From an uncultured Paracoccaceae bacterium (GTDB lineage Bacteria; Pseudomonadota; Alphaproteobacteria; Rhodobacterales; Rhodobacteraceae), in the NCBI GenBank assembly GCA_947500055.1, contig CANMQO010000005.1, positions 62,001 to 126,000 on the forward strand: a DNA stretch of 64,000 bases, in the 5' to 3' direction. The notes under the pieces are model-generated. The model had not been told where the DNA came from. It saw only the letters and a list, made by a program, of their open reading frames with translations, and searched no databases. This document shows, piece by piece, positions 1 to 8,654 of this stretch (position 1 is the first letter of the stretch; each line of letters opens with the position of its first letter). The translations under genes were made by a program, and so were the position numbers.

Positions 1-122
1 CAGATGCCAATAACTGCTCAGCAATTCGCTTTTCGCAGGATGAAAATGGCCTGATGGCAGAATCCAACCAAGCCATCACTTCGCTCTTGCAAATCAGGGC
101 AGAGCAGAGAGATGATAGGCCC

Positions 123-365
123 ATGAAACGATTGATAATATTGATGACACTGGCTGCCTGTGGCGATGCGCCCATTGGCGGTTCCTGCAACCTTTCACAA
201 TTCGACGATCTGGTCGGACAAAACGTGGCGGTTCTGGCCCAACGCAGCGGCCCGAACTTTGTCATTATCGAAAACGGCGAGGCCTGGACGGGCACCAACG
301 GTAGTGGCGAGACCATCGTTTTTCTGGACGCGGACCGCAATATACTAAGTTTTGGCTGCGGATGA
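123..365 (+). CDS. Small lipoprotein, peptidase inhibitor I78-like
   Basis: The protein has 80 residues. It starts with MKRLIILMTLAAC, a short signal with the lipobox LAAC (Cys13), so it is probably a membrane-anchored periplasmic lipoprotein. The mature part (CNLSQFDDLVGQN near residue 20, terminal CG) matches the spaced Cys and the LIGQ-type motif of the I78 protease-inhibitor family and resembles the next gene product. It lacks the clear RVI-PG and DRIN motifs of that neighbour, so inhibitory activity is doubtful. The ATG at 123 is chosen because the signal begins there. The frame is open back to the window edge, so an upstream start or fusion cannot be excluded. The stop overlaps the ATG of the next gene (ATGA). 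Confidence 0.6.
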   Translation: MKRLIILMTLAACGDAPIGGSCNLSQFDDLVGQNVAVLAQRSGPNFVIIENGEAWTGTNGSGETIVFLDADRNILSFGCG

Positions 366-646
366 AGGGTGTGCGGGGTCTCATCCCTTTTTGCCTGGCA
401 GGCCTGATCACGGCATGCACAGCGACGGTTGCCCCTCCCGTTCCGCCGACATTGGAAGACACATGTAATGCCGGGCAATATGGGGACCTGATCGGACAGG
501 ACGCCACGGCGTTGGAGAAAGTGCTGATCCTGGGGCCTGTTCGCGTAATACGTCCGGGGGATGCGGTGACACAGGATTTCAGACCGAACCGGATCAACTT
601 CGGAATTGATGCGGAAAACCGGATCAGCGATATCTCTTGCGGGTGA
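362..646 (+). CDS. Lipoprotein, peptidase inhibitor I78 family
   Basis: This 94-residue protein has a signal peptide with lipobox LITAC (Cys19) and a Pro-rich linker. The domain (residues 34-94) carries the I78 hallmarks: CNAGQYGDLIGQD, VRVIRPGDAVTQDF, NRINFGID and a terminal SCG. Known I78 members are small inhibitors of serine proteases, and a periplasmic protective role is inferred here. It overlaps the preceding paralogue by 4 bp, so the two are probably co-translated and arose by tandem duplication. The assignment rests on motif recognition. Confidence 0.75.
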   Translation: MKGVRGLIPFCLAGLITACTATVAPPVPPTLEDTCNAGQYGDLIGQDATALEKVLILGPVRVIRPGDAVTQDFRPNRINFGIDAENRISDISCG

Positions 647-665
647 TCTGAGCCCATTCCAACCA

Positions 666-686
666 AAAATCTGCGCCGCAGATTTT
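666..686. terminator. Hairpin after the I78 pair, terminator-like
   Basis: A perfect 10-bp inverted repeat (AAAATCTGCG/CGCAGATTTT) with a one-base centre lies 19 bp after the stop of the second I78 gene. The T-rich end gives it terminator character on either strand. Similar AATCTG/CAGATT palindromes occur near 19.87 kb, so it may also be a dispersed element. Confidence 0.5.
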
Positions 687-727
687 GCCAATGTCACTTT
701 TCATGTCGAGTTTGGAAGGGCGAAAGT

Positions 728-774
728 CTCCGGTGTCACGAACTGGGTGGGGGCTATTGACCGCAACACCGGAG
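728..774. repeat. Inverted repeat in the 647-908 gap
   Basis: CTCCGGTGT (728-736) and ACACCGGAG (766-774) form a perfect 9-bp inverted repeat separated by 29 bases. It lies in the 260-bp gap between the I78 genes and the DUF2794 gene. I see no credible coding sequence in this gap. The repeat could be a leader structure or an operator. Confidence 0.35.
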
Positions 775-908
775 TAGCATTTCGCTATGCCGTTAATATC
801 GCGTTCACTTGTGTCCCGAGTGCGCAACACCAAAGGCGCACTGGTGGTGATTTTGCGGCATAACCAAGGCAGGCTTGATTTTCAACGGGATTGGGGTGAC
901 GCTGGGGT

Positions 909-1244
909 ATGAACGTTCATTCCTCCCCCACATTTCAGGCTCCGCCACAGGTTGCGTTTCATCGGACCGAACTTGGTGTGATTCTAGGTCTTTATGGCCG
1001 TATGGTCGCGGCGGGCGAATGGCGGGACTACGGGATTTCGAGTTTGCGCGACGTTGCTGTTTTTTCGGTATTCCGGCGAACAGCGGAAAACCCGCTTTAT
1101 CGCATTGAAAAACGGCCCAAGCTGCGGATGCGTCAGGGTCAATATGCGGTGATCGGGATGGATGGTCAGATCCTGAAGCGCGGCAATGAGCTGCGGCAGG
1201 TCTTGCGTGTGTTAGAGCGTAAGCTGATCAGAGCCGTCAAATAG
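909..1244 (+). CDS. DUF2794 family protein
   Basis: This 111-residue cytoplasmic protein has no signal or membrane segment. It shows the conserved core of DUF2794, an alphaproteobacterial family of unknown function: LGVILGLYGRMVAAGEWRDY, then VFSVFRR and YRIEKRP, ending in a basic LKRGNEL..VLRVLERK segment. Length is normal for the family. The ATG at 909 follows a GGGG stretch four bases upstream. It converges with the NlpC/P60 gene only 6 bp away. No function can be given. Confidence 0.85.
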   Translation: MNVHSSPTFQAPPQVAFHRTELGVILGLYGRMVAAGEWRDYGISSLRDVAVFSVFRRTAENPLYRIEKRPKLRMRQGQYAVIGMDGQILKRGNELRQVLRVLERKLIRAVK

Positions 1245-1250
1245 CCCCGG

Positions 1251-2066
1251 TCAAAGGCGTTTGCGCGCCAGTACGGGGCCATCGCCCTGTGCTTCGATCC
1301 GCAGGATGGCTTTTTCGACCGGTTCATATCGTGTCGCCATGTGATGGGCATTGGCGTGGATCAATGTTTCTTCGTCCACCATCATGCCAACATGTCCTTT
1401 CCAGAAAACAAGGTCGCCGCGGGCAAGTGGTCCCGTCAAATCGTCGCCAAGTGCGGCCTGCTGCATGTCGCTGTCGCCCGGGCAGGGTATGTCGCAAGCC
1501 CGCAGGCTGGCCGCGATCAATCCTGAACAGTCAATGCCGCGCGTGGAATCGCCGCCCCAAAGATAAGGGACACCGAAATGCAGCTGGGCCACAGTTGCGG
1601 GATCGCTGAAGGGTTTATTCAGCGGGCGCAGATGGCGTTTGGGAATGAAACCGACATTGGTTTCAAAAAATTTCCGCCTTTCGTCCACGACTGCCACCCG
1701 TGCGCCGAAAGGCAGGGCATTGCGCTCCCGGGATTTGAAATCCTCCTGAGTGTAGGCATGGGTCGCGAATGTCGCGACCCTGTGGCTTACGGCAATCGGT
1801 TCCGCCAGGCGGCTGGTTTCCAGATATCCGACATAGCCATCGGTTGTTTGCACAAAGGACCATCCAGCCTGGTCCTCGAACACCGTGACGTCAGAACCCA
1901 TCAGCAATTGTCTGTCCCGCGCGCCGCGGGGGGTGGCACAAAGATCACTAACCGGGCGGTCCAGTGTCATGGGCCAGCCCTCCAGATATTTTTCAGCCTC
2001 GACCTGCCCTGCCAGATGAATGGCGGCCACCCGCCCATTTGCCGGTGTCAGCCGCCGGTCGGTCAC
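1251..2066 (-). CDS. C40 family peptidase (NlpC/P60), SH3-like N-terminus
   Basis: The product (271 residues) is a predicted cell-wall peptide hydrolase of the NlpC/P60 family. The C-terminal catalytic domain shows Cys180 in IDCSGL, His225 in WKGHVGMM and His237 in LIHANA. The region before it (about 45-150) has the look of two bacterial SH3 repeats (GSDVTVFEDQAGWSFV..GYVGYL), usual in this architecture. No signal peptide is evident. The start is GTG at 2066 and overlaps the TGA of the M17 aminopeptidase gene (GTGA), so the two are translationally coupled. The pairing suggests peptide or muropeptide turnover. Confidence 0.9.
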   Translation of the reverse strand: MTDRRLTPANGRVAAIHLAGQVEAEKYLEGWPMTLDRPVSDLCATPRGARDRQLLMGSDVTVFEDQAGWSFVQTTDGYVGYLETSRLAEPIAVSHRVATFATHAYTQEDFKSRERNALPFGARVAVVDERRKFFETNVGFIPKRHLRPLNKPFSDPATVAQLHFGVPYLWGGDSTRGIDCSGLIAASLRACDIPCPGDSDMQQAALGDDLTGPLARGDLVFWKGHVGMMVDEETLIHANAHHMATRYEPVEKAILRIEAQGDGPVLARKRL

Positions 2067-3442
2067 AGGTTCAACAGTCTGGGAAGGGCTTCCAATATCG
2101 CGCGTGCTCCCATCCCGACCCCGCCTTTCGGTCGTGCCGGGGCAGCGCTAGGCTGCCAGCCATAGATGTCAAAATGCATATAGGGGCTTTCGATAAATCG
2201 GCGCAGGAAAAGTGCTGCGGTGATGGAACCGGCGAAACCACCCTTTGGCGCATTGTCAAGATCCGCAATGCCCGGTTCGATCATCGCTTCATATGGGGTG
2301 TGGAACGGCATACGCCAGACCGGGTCGGCCACCTTGCGGGCGGCTTGCGCAACCGCATCCGCATGATCATCATGATCGGTGTAGAATGGCGAAAGATCTG
2401 GCCCAACAGCAACCCGCGCGGCACCGGTCAGCGTGGCCATGGAAATCACCAGATCAGGTTCATCCTCGTCCGAAAGGGTCAGTGCATCAGCAAGGACCAA
2501 CCGGCCCTCGGCGTCCGTGTTATTGATCTCAACTGTCAGCCCCTTGCGCGATGTCAGAATGTCCTGCGGCCGGAATGCGTTGCCATCGATGCTGTTTTCA
2601 ACCGCCGGGATCAGCACTCGCAAGCGCAATGGCAAACCCAACCCCATGATCATATGCGCCAGCCCCAGCACCGTCGCGGCGCCGCCCATGTCCTTTTTCA
2701 TCAGCCCCATGGAACTGCCGGGCTTGATGTTCAGCCCGCCGGTATCAAAGCAGACGCCTTTGCCCACCAGCGTCAGTTGCGGCCCCTTGTCGCCCCAGCG
2801 CAGATCAAGAAGTCTTGGGGCCCGGGTTGAGGCGCGCCCAACCGTGTGGATCATCGGGAAATTGGAGGTCAGAAGGTCATCGCCCGTAATCACGTTTATC
2901 TCTGCTTCATGATCAGCGGCGAGGGCACGCGCGGCGCCCTCCAACTCGTCTGGGCCCATATCGGATGCCGGTGTGTTGATCAGGTCCCGGGTCAGCACCT
3001 CCCCTGCGGCGATGGTTTCAAGCCGCTGGGCATCCAATCCTTCGGGGGCCACCAGTTGTGCGCCCGGTTTTGCAGGTTTGCGGTATCTGTCGAATTTGTA
3101 GCCTGACAGTAACCATGCCAGCGCGGCCTCTTCCAGTGCTTGCCCGGCAAGGCCGCTTTCCAACTTATAGATGCCCCTGGGCAGTTTGGCGGCGGCGGAT
3201 GCGATATGAAAGCGGCCCCTTTCACGTTTTGCAGCAGAACCATAACCGATCAGGCCCATCGCGATTTCACCGGCGCCATCGGGGACGGTGACAACCTGTC
3301 CCAATGTGCCTTTGAAATCTTGCGATTTGGCCCAGGCCTGCGCCAGTTCAGGCAGTGTACCGAGCCGATCATCAAGATCATCTGCGTCAATCACATGGAG
3401 CGGAATTGCAGCGTCACTGGCTGCGGCAAAGGCGAGCGGCAT
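2063..3442 (-). CDS. Leucyl aminopeptidase family (M17) metallopeptidase
   Basis: This 459-residue cytosolic enzyme removes N-terminal amino acids from peptides. The family signature NTDAEGRL is at 308-315. The two-metal site residues are visible: Lys228 and Asp233 in VGKGVCFDTGG, Asp251 in KKDMGG, Asp310 and Glu312, with catalytic Arg314. The N-terminal half is the variable M17 domain. Length is slightly below the E. coli PepA size (about 500), as usual for this alphaproteobacterial subgroup. It is the first gene of a two-gene unit with the NlpC/P60 gene, overlapping by 4 bp. Confidence 0.93.
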   Translation of the reverse strand: MPLAFAAASDAAIPLHVIDADDLDDRLGTLPELAQAWAKSQDFKGTLGQVVTVPDGAGEIAMGLIGYGSAAKRERGRFHIASAAAKLPRGIYKLESGLAGQALEEAALAWLLSGYKFDRYRKPAKPGAQLVAPEGLDAQRLETIAAGEVLTRDLINTPASDMGPDELEGAARALAADHEAEINVITGDDLLTSNFPMIHTVGRASTRAPRLLDLRWGDKGPQLTLVGKGVCFDTGGLNIKPGSSMGLMKKDMGGAATVLGLAHMIMGLGLPLRLRVLIPAVENSIDGNAFRPQDILTSRKGLTVEINNTDAEGRLVLADALTLSDEDEPDLVISMATLTGAARVAVGPDLSPFYTDHDDHADAVAQAARKVADPVWRMPFHTPYEAMIEPGIADLDNAPKGGFAGSITAALFLRRFIESPYMHFDIYGWQPSAAPARPKGGVGMGARAILEALPRLLNL

Positions 3443-3505
3443 AGGGCGTCCTGTCAGGTTCTTGTTACCCGCCAGACTACCCGCTCGGCCCCTGCCCGCA
3501 AGGGT

Positions 3506-3922
3506 CTATAGTTCGCGGAAATTCCAAACCTCTGACACGGCGACATCGAAACCGCGTTCAAGTCGGGCCATGGTCGCCTCAAGCGCCACGCCATCGCCCT
3601 GTCGAAGACATTCTGCGACGTGTTGGGCGGAAACCGCCACTTCCGTCAGGCCGATCTGATCTGCGATACTCGCCACCCTGCAGGCGGGCTTCAGCATCTT
3701 GGCGAACGCGCTGCGGGCCATCTCGGTTTGAATCATATCCAGCCGCATGGCGATGTCCTCAAGCACGCGGCATACAACTTCTTCAGCTTCCACCGCGTCC
3801 TTCTGCGCAAAAAGGCGGTTCAGCGGGGCTGGGTCGAAATGCAGCTGATCGGGGCAGCGCAAGACGACGACATCATGATCGGGTTCTGCCACGAGGGGCT
3901 GGAGCGGTGTAATATTTGTCAT
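3506..3922 (-). CDS. Hypothetical protein
   Basis: This 138-residue soluble protein was not recognised. It is acidic in the first third (LFAQKDAVEAEEVVCRVLED) and appears wholly alpha-helical. It contains IADQIGLTEVAVSAQHVAECL, which could be a helix pair. There are no Cys-rich or catalytic motifs. It lies upstream of the aminopeptidase pair on the same strand, 63 bp away, and divergent from the carbonic anhydrase gene. The frame has GC-rich third positions, which supports coding. Confidence 0.6.
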   Translation of the reverse strand: MTNITPLQPLVAEPDHDVVVLRCPDQLHFDPAPLNRLFAQKDAVEAEEVVCRVLEDIAMRLDMIQTEMARSAFAKMLKPACRVASIADQIGLTEVAVSAQHVAECLRQGDGVALEATMARLERGFDVAVSEVWNFREL

Positions 3923-4035
3923 GTGGATGATTTAGGACATCAAAGTTCCCAGAAGGTTGAGACCGGCTGGAAAAATCTCTCGAAATCCGTGAAAATTCAA
4001 CGTAATTACAAGCAACATTTTTGGGGGCTTCTCAT

Positions 4036-4683
4036 ATGAAACACGCACGTCCACTGCCAAACTATCTTGTCACCCGCTACAAGGGCTGGAAGGCAACCAG
4101 CTATGCTGAGAATAAGGGTTGGTATCGACATCTGGCTGAAGATGGGCAGCATCCACGGGCGATGGTCATTTCCTGCTGTGATAGCCGCGTGCATGTGACC
4201 TCCATCTTTGGCGCCGATCAGGGCGAGTTCTTTATTCATCGCAATATCGCCAATCTGGTTCCGCCCCACAGCCCTGATGGAAATCACCATGGGACATCGG
4301 CGGCTGTTGAATATGCAGTGACTTCGCTCAAGGTCAGTCACTTGATCGTTCTGGGCCATTCAGGATGCGGCGGCGTCGAAGGATGTTACAACATGTGTTC
4401 CGGCCATGCCCCCGCGCTTGAGGAAAGTACAAGTTTTGTTGGGCGTTGGATGGATATCCTGCGCCCCGGGTTTGAGTTGTTGCCTGATGGTGACGAAGCG
4501 ACGCGCAAGCGCGCCCTGGAAAAGGCGTCTATTCTGATCTCGCTTGAAAACCTGATGGGCTTTCCATTCGTCAAGGAAGCCGTCGAAAACGATATGCTGA
4601 CGCTGCACGGGCTTTGGAACGATATTGGCGAGGGCGGGTTAGAGGTCTATGACCGCGATTCCGACGCATTTGTCGCCCTTTGA
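4036..4683 (+). CDS. Beta-class carbonic anhydrase
   Basis: The enzyme interconverts CO2 and bicarbonate. The 215-residue protein shows the beta-class zinc site: Cys47 with Asp49 and Arg51 in SCCDSRV, and His108/Cys111 in LGHSGCGG. Residues 67-75 (FIHRNIANL) are also typical. No signal peptide is present, so it is cytosolic. The ATG at 4036 with GGGG eight bases upstream is preferred to an in-frame TTG at 4021. It is monocistronic, divergent from the hypothetical gene, and ends at a strong hairpin. Confidence 0.93.
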   Translation: MKHARPLPNYLVTRYKGWKATSYAENKGWYRHLAEDGQHPRAMVISCCDSRVHVTSIFGADQGEFFIHRNIANLVPPHSPDGNHHGTSAAVEYAVTSLKVSHLIVLGHSGCGGVEGCYNMCSGHAPALEESTSFVGRWMDILRPGFELLPDGDEATRKRALEKASILISLENLMGFPFVKEAVENDMLTLHGLWNDIGEGGLEVYDRDSDAFVAL

Positions 4684-4690
4684 ATGCATG

Positions 4691-4719
4691 TATCAGGTGG
4701 GGATTGCACCCACCTGATA
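4691..4719. terminator. Hairpin between convergent genes
   Basis: TATCAGGTGGG (4691-4701) pairs perfectly with CCCACCTGATA (4709-4719) around a 7-base loop. It sits 10 bp after the carbonic anhydrase stop and 11 bp from the end of the convergent DUF4139 gene, so it probably ends transcription in both directions, although no long T-tract follows. Confidence 0.7.
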
Positions 4720-4729
4720 TCGTTGTCAG

Positions 4730-6388
4730 TTAACGCAGAACATATCCGCTGGGCCAGGTCAGTGTGTAATCCAGTGTAACCTCTTGCTTGGTCCCTGCTG
4801 AGACATCGAGTTCCCATTCCAGAATGCCGCGCTGTCCTTCGGGATCGCGGCTGGTCACATTTGGCTGGGCCGTGAATTCTACCTCCAGGTCATCCTGTTC
4901 GGAATAGGGGATCGCGTCGCGCAGCAACACTTTCCAGTCCTGACCGGTCAGGTTCTCGACTGTCATGACGGCGGCCTCTTTCAACTGATTGGCGCTGGAA
5001 AAGACGCCAACATCCCCTTCGCTTTTGCTCGGCGTGGCGCGGGTCAGTCGCAACCCGTCAAGCGGACCAAATCCCATCTTTGTATCGGCCCCTGCGGCCA
5101 GAAGGGGCAGGTGGTTGAACCCGATCATCGTACCATCGGCAAAGATCAAGGCCTGCCCCGGCAACAGGACTTCGCCGGTGACGTTGGTGAACTCTGCCAT
5201 CCGGTAGGCAATATCATCCCGGCGGGGTGCGGCCTCGGCCCAGACATCGGCATCCAGTTCCAGCGTGTCCAGCGGCAAGCGCAGATCATCAACGCCGTTG
5301 CGAATGTTGACGCGGCCCGGATAGGTGTAGGTCACAGTCGCGCCACTGAAATCGGCCTGAGCAACCACCACGGGCGCTTCCATGACTTCTGGCGCTAGTC
5401 CTGCGACGGAGCGGCTGATCATCTCGGTGTCGGCGGACATCATCACAACGTTGCGTTCCTTTTCTAACTCGTCTTCCGAGATAATCCGGCGAACCGGTGC
5501 CCAGACCCCGCTTGGTGCGATCTGCTCGCCCGGGCGCGCCGTGGACAGCACCAGCTTGACGTCCAGCCAGTCCTGTCCGGTTCCTTGGCTGACGACAACA
5601 GCTCTGTCGATATCGAGACCAGCCGCATCGCCGGTCGTCAACCGCATGTCATAGACGGGCGACCAGTTGGCATAACCTTCCAGCGTGTTCACATCGATTG
5701 TGACCTCGCCTGCCTCCGCGGCGTTGACGGTAAAGGTCAGGACCGACCCTTCTATCTCTGGTGCCATCAAGGCGGCGAGCGCCTTGCGTGCGTCGTCCAG
5801 TGCTTCGGCATCATCTTCGCGGGCACGGATCGCGGCCTGCGCCTCCTGCTCTGCGTTGAATGCCACCTGACGGACGGCCAATGTTTCTGTGCCAACCATC
5901 TGGGAAAGTGCCTGAATATCGGCAATCGCGCTTGCGGTGAGCGTTTCACCGGCACTTGCCTGCGACAGGCTTTGCAGGAACGCGATTTGCTCCTCGGCCG
6001 CTTGCACGCGCAGCCGGATTTGCGCGATATCAGCATCGCGTTCCCGCAACACGTCTTCCAGCCGTTCCACCTCGTCCTTGGCGGCTTGCACGGCGGGCGA
6101 TGTCTGGTCAGGTGTCACCGGCAACCGATCTTTGGCGAGGTTGACGGCCCCGATCTGAACGCCTTGCGGGGCGGACAGGCGCACGCCTTCTGTGGCCAAT
6201 GCCTGCGGCAGGCCGGGCACGACGATCTCGTGACTGCCTGCGGGCAGATCAAGTGTCACAAGACGGCTAACGGCGGCAAGGCCGGGATAAATCGTGACCG
6301 TATCAACCTTGGCCTCACCGGTGATCGTGTCGGCAAAGGCTGGCGCACAAAGTGCAAGCGTGCTGGCTGTCAGAAAAAGGCGAAGCAT
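4730..6388 (-). CDS. DUF4139/DUF4140 (MuiA-type) secreted protein
   Basis: The 552-residue protein begins with a clear signal peptide (MLRLFLTASTLALCAPAFA). Residues about 30-130 match the DUF4140 N-terminal beta domain (VTIYPGLAAVSRLVTLDLPAG). A coiled coil follows (about 100-200, VERLEDVLRERDADIAQIR). The remainder is the DUF4139 domain, containing GYANWSPVYDMRL and ending in TKQEVTLDYTLTWPSGY. Family members are called mucoidy inhibitor A, but the function is unknown. The ATG at 6388 has AGGAGA upstream, so the longer open frame to 6643 is discarded. It is probably periplasmic. Confidence 0.85.
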   Translation of the reverse strand: MLRLFLTASTLALCAPAFADTITGEAKVDTVTIYPGLAAVSRLVTLDLPAGSHEIVVPGLPQALATEGVRLSAPQGVQIGAVNLAKDRLPVTPDQTSPAVQAAKDEVERLEDVLRERDADIAQIRLRVQAAEEQIAFLQSLSQASAGETLTASAIADIQALSQMVGTETLAVRQVAFNAEQEAQAAIRAREDDAEALDDARKALAALMAPEIEGSVLTFTVNAAEAGEVTIDVNTLEGYANWSPVYDMRLTTGDAAGLDIDRAVVVSQGTGQDWLDVKLVLSTARPGEQIAPSGVWAPVRRIISEDELEKERNVVMMSADTEMISRSVAGLAPEVMEAPVVVAQADFSGATVTYTYPGRVNIRNGVDDLRLPLDTLELDADVWAEAAPRRDDIAYRMAEFTNVTGEVLLPGQALIFADGTMIGFNHLPLLAAGADTKMGFGPLDGLRLTRATPSKSEGDVGVFSSANQLKEAAVMTVENLTGQDWKVLLRDAIPYSEQDDLEVEFTAQPNVTSRDPEGQRGILEWELDVSAGTKQEVTLDYTLTWPSGYVLR

Positions 6389-6550
6389 AGGGTGTCTCCT
6401 GCTAATGTCGCATCGGTTGTATAGCTTTGACGCATGTCGACTGCCAATCCTTGGTGAAGAACCAAAATTTTTCAGGCGGTGGTGATTGTCGACTTCCGAC
6501 AGGGCAGCCAGTACACTGAAACCCATGATATTTAACCCAACGATAGCATC

Positions 6551-7129
6551 ATGACCCCGGAATTTCTGTCGGCCCTTGCTGATATCGCCTGGCCAGGTTT
6601 GTTTCTGGGTCTTGTATTTTACCTCAGACGAGAGTTGCGGCAACTTCTCGACTCAGGGGCGGAGTTCGCGTTCGAGTTCATGGGGAACAGCCTGACTGTG
6701 AAGCCCTCAAAGGCCATCACCGCTGGCGAAGACGCCATGGAAACCGAACAGGAATTGATTCTGGAAACAGGGGCAAAGGGTATCCCTGCGGATTATCTGT
6801 ACCTCAAACACACCTCATTCCTCAGGCAGGATCGCCAAGCGGAATTTCAGGCGCGCACCCAGCTTGAATTCCCCCATTACGATATCCGGGTGATCGTCGA
6901 TTCCTACTATAAAGGTGCGCTGGATCGGGTCGACCGGGTCGAATATTTCCTGCACGAATCCTATCCGGAACCAATCAGGGTACGTACCTCCAAAGAGGAC
7001 AAGTTCCTTCTAAAGGAGGTCGCCAACGGTGAATACGTGCTGCAGGCGCGTGTGTTTCTCAACGGTCAACGGCACCCCATCGTTTTGCAGCGTTACCTCA
7101 GCCTGTGGGAAACCGGGCCACGGATTTAG
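6551..7129 (+). CDS. Membrane-anchored pYEATS-domain protein
   Basis: This 192-residue protein has one N-terminal membrane helix (about 10-26) followed by a cytoplasmic helix and linker. The C-terminal 90 residues resemble the prokaryotic YEATS domain: VEYFLHESYP, then KFLLKEVANGEYVLQARV and a final beta strand with LQRYLSL. pYEATS domains are beta-sandwiches linked by comparative genomics to signalling and conflict systems. No effector domain or partner gene is seen here. It is divergent from the DUF4139 gene and followed by a strong terminator. Confidence 0.65.
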   Translation: MTPEFLSALADIAWPGLFLGLVFYLRRELRQLLDSGAEFAFEFMGNSLTVKPSKAITAGEDAMETEQELILETGAKGIPADYLYLKHTSFLRQDRQAEFQARTQLEFPHYDIRVIVDSYYKGALDRVDRVEYFLHESYPEPIRVRTSKEDKFLLKEVANGEYVLQARVFLNGQRHPIVLQRYLSLWETGPRI

Positions 7130-7145
7130 CAGTGCACCCGAATAA

Positions 7146-7170
7146 AAAAGGCGCCACAAGGGCGCCTTTT
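7146..7170. terminator. Bidirectional rho-independent terminator
   Basis: AAAAGGCGCC, loop ACAAG, GGCGCCTTTT. This gives a 6-bp GC stem extended by A/T pairs with T-tracts in both directions. It lies between the convergent pYEATS and asd genes and serves both. Confidence 0.92.
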
Positions 7171-7191
7171 GCTTCTTATATCTGCGGGGTT

Positions 7192-8214
7192 CTAACCCTT
7201 CTTCAGGCATTCCCGGCCCAGCAGTTCCGCAATCTGGACCGCGTTCAGCGCAGCACCCTTGCGCAGGTTGTCCGACACGCACCACAGGTTCAGCCCGTTA
7301 TCGATGGTGCTGTCCTGACGAATGCGGCTGATGAAGGTTGCAAAGTCACCGACACATTCGACCGGGGTGACATAACCACCATCCTCGCGCTTATCGATCA
7401 CCATCACACCGGGGGCCTCGCGCAGGATGTCACGGGCCTCGTCCTCGTCCAGGAATTCCTCGAACTCGATATTCACCGCCTCTGAATGGCCAACAAAAAC
7501 CGGCACGCGCACGCATGTTGCGGTGACCTTGATGGACGGATCGACGATTTTTTTCGTCTCCGCTACCATCTTCCATTCTTCTTTCGTCTCACCGCTATCC
7601 ATGAACTTGTCGATATGCGGGATCACGTTGAAGGCGATCTGTTTGGTGAACTGCTTTGGCGGCTTGTCGTCTGTGGGGTTATACATCGACTTGGTCTGGT
7701 CCCACAGTTCATCAATGCCGCCTTTACCGGCGCCAGACACGGACTGGTAGGTGCTGACAACAACCCGCTTGATCCGTGCGCGGTCGTGCAGAGGCTTGAG
7801 GGCGACAACCATCTGCGCTGTTGAACAGTTGGGGTTCGCGATGATGTTTTTCTTGGCATAGCCATGGATCGCGCTTGCGTTCACCTCAGGCACGATCAGC
7901 GGAACATCGGGGTCGTAGCGATATAGCGATGAATTATCGATGACGACACAACCGGCCTTTGCTGCCTTGGGGGCGTAAGTCTTTGTGGCCTCTGATCCGA
8001 CGGCAAACAGGGCGATATCCCAGCCGGTGAAATCAAACGTGTCCAGATCCTTGGTGGTCAGGGTTTTCTCGCCAAAGCTGACTTCGGTGCCCAGCGACTT
8101 ACGGCTGGCAAGTACGGCAATCTCGTCGATCGGGAAGGCCCGTTCGTCGAGGATATTCAGCATTTCGCGGCCCACATTTCCCGTGGCACCGACTACGGCG
8201 ATTCGATAGCCCAT
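7192..8214 (-). CDS. asd: Aspartate-semialdehyde dehydrogenase
   Basis: This NADPH enzyme reduces aspartyl phosphate to aspartate semialdehyde for lysine/diaminopimelate, threonine and methionine synthesis. The 340-residue protein shows the N-terminal nucleotide-binding motif VVGATGNVGREM (7-18), catalytic Cys130 in NPNCSTAQM and the SGAGKGGIDEL segment. The ATG at 8214 has AAGGAG upstream, so the longer frame to 8349 is rejected. dapA, which uses its product, lies 0.85 kb upstream on the same strand, but an oppositely oriented small gene separates them, so they are not one operon. Confidence 0.97.
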   Translation of the reverse strand: MGYRIAVVGATGNVGREMLNILDERAFPIDEIAVLASRKSLGTEVSFGEKTLTTKDLDTFDFTGWDIALFAVGSEATKTYAPKAAKAGCVVIDNSSLYRYDPDVPLIVPEVNASAIHGYAKKNIIANPNCSTAQMVVALKPLHDRARIKRVVVSTYQSVSGAGKGGIDELWDQTKSMYNPTDDKPPKQFTKQIAFNVIPHIDKFMDSGETKEEWKMVAETKKIVDPSIKVTATCVRVPVFVGHSEAVNIEFEEFLDEDEARDILREAPGVMVIDKREDGGYVTPVECVGDFATFISRIRQDSTIDNGLNLWCVSDNLRKGAALNAVQIAELLGRECLKKG

Positions 8215-8356
8215 TGGCTGGCTCCTTGGTTGCAAGTGGGGCCTATTAACCCGCGAAGCGGCAAAGCGAAAGGGGGGACGGCGACCACTGCCTGTCGCCT
8301 GATTTTTTCTGAGGCGACTGAATCGCGTGATACGCGGTGAGCGTGTCAAACCGTCA

Positions 8357-8389
8357 GTCAGCGATGCATCGGCAAAACGTCGGACACAT
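8357..8389. repeat. 11-bp phased repeat, copy 1
   Basis: Three consecutive 11-base units start GTC/ATC/GTC: GTCAGCGATGC, ATCGGCAAAAC, GTCGGACACAT. They match 29 of 33 bases of an array at 12204-12236. The copy lies in the 440-bp gap between asd and the small secreted-protein gene, otherwise an AT-rich likely promoter region without a credible gene. An 11-bp period places the units on one helix face, which would suit protein binding. Confidence 0.55.
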
Positions 8390-8654
8390 CTGTCGAAATT
8401 GCCCCGGTTCGGTCAGAACGCTGGCAAGACGGAACAGAATCTTAACGCCAAGCCTGTTACCCAATGCTGCACTAAAATATGCAACTTAACCGGGGATATG
8501 CGCGATTTCGCCAAAAAAGGCTTACCAAAGGTCAATTTATTGTCGAAGAGCCTACCATTTAGTCTACATTTGAGCATTTTTGCCTCAATAATGCCGCAAG
8601 TGGACATATATAGGGCTGCATGTAAACGGTTACAATTTGGTTATGAGGAAGAAG

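Noticed and set aside
1-122. Upstream extension of the first lipoprotein frame to the window edge
   Set aside because: The frame is open but its codons do not look coding, and the lipoprotein signal starts clearly at 123. The edge prevents a firm decision.
606-863. 85-codon open frame in the 647-908 gap
   Set aside because: It contains inverted repeats and has no ribosome site or conserved features.
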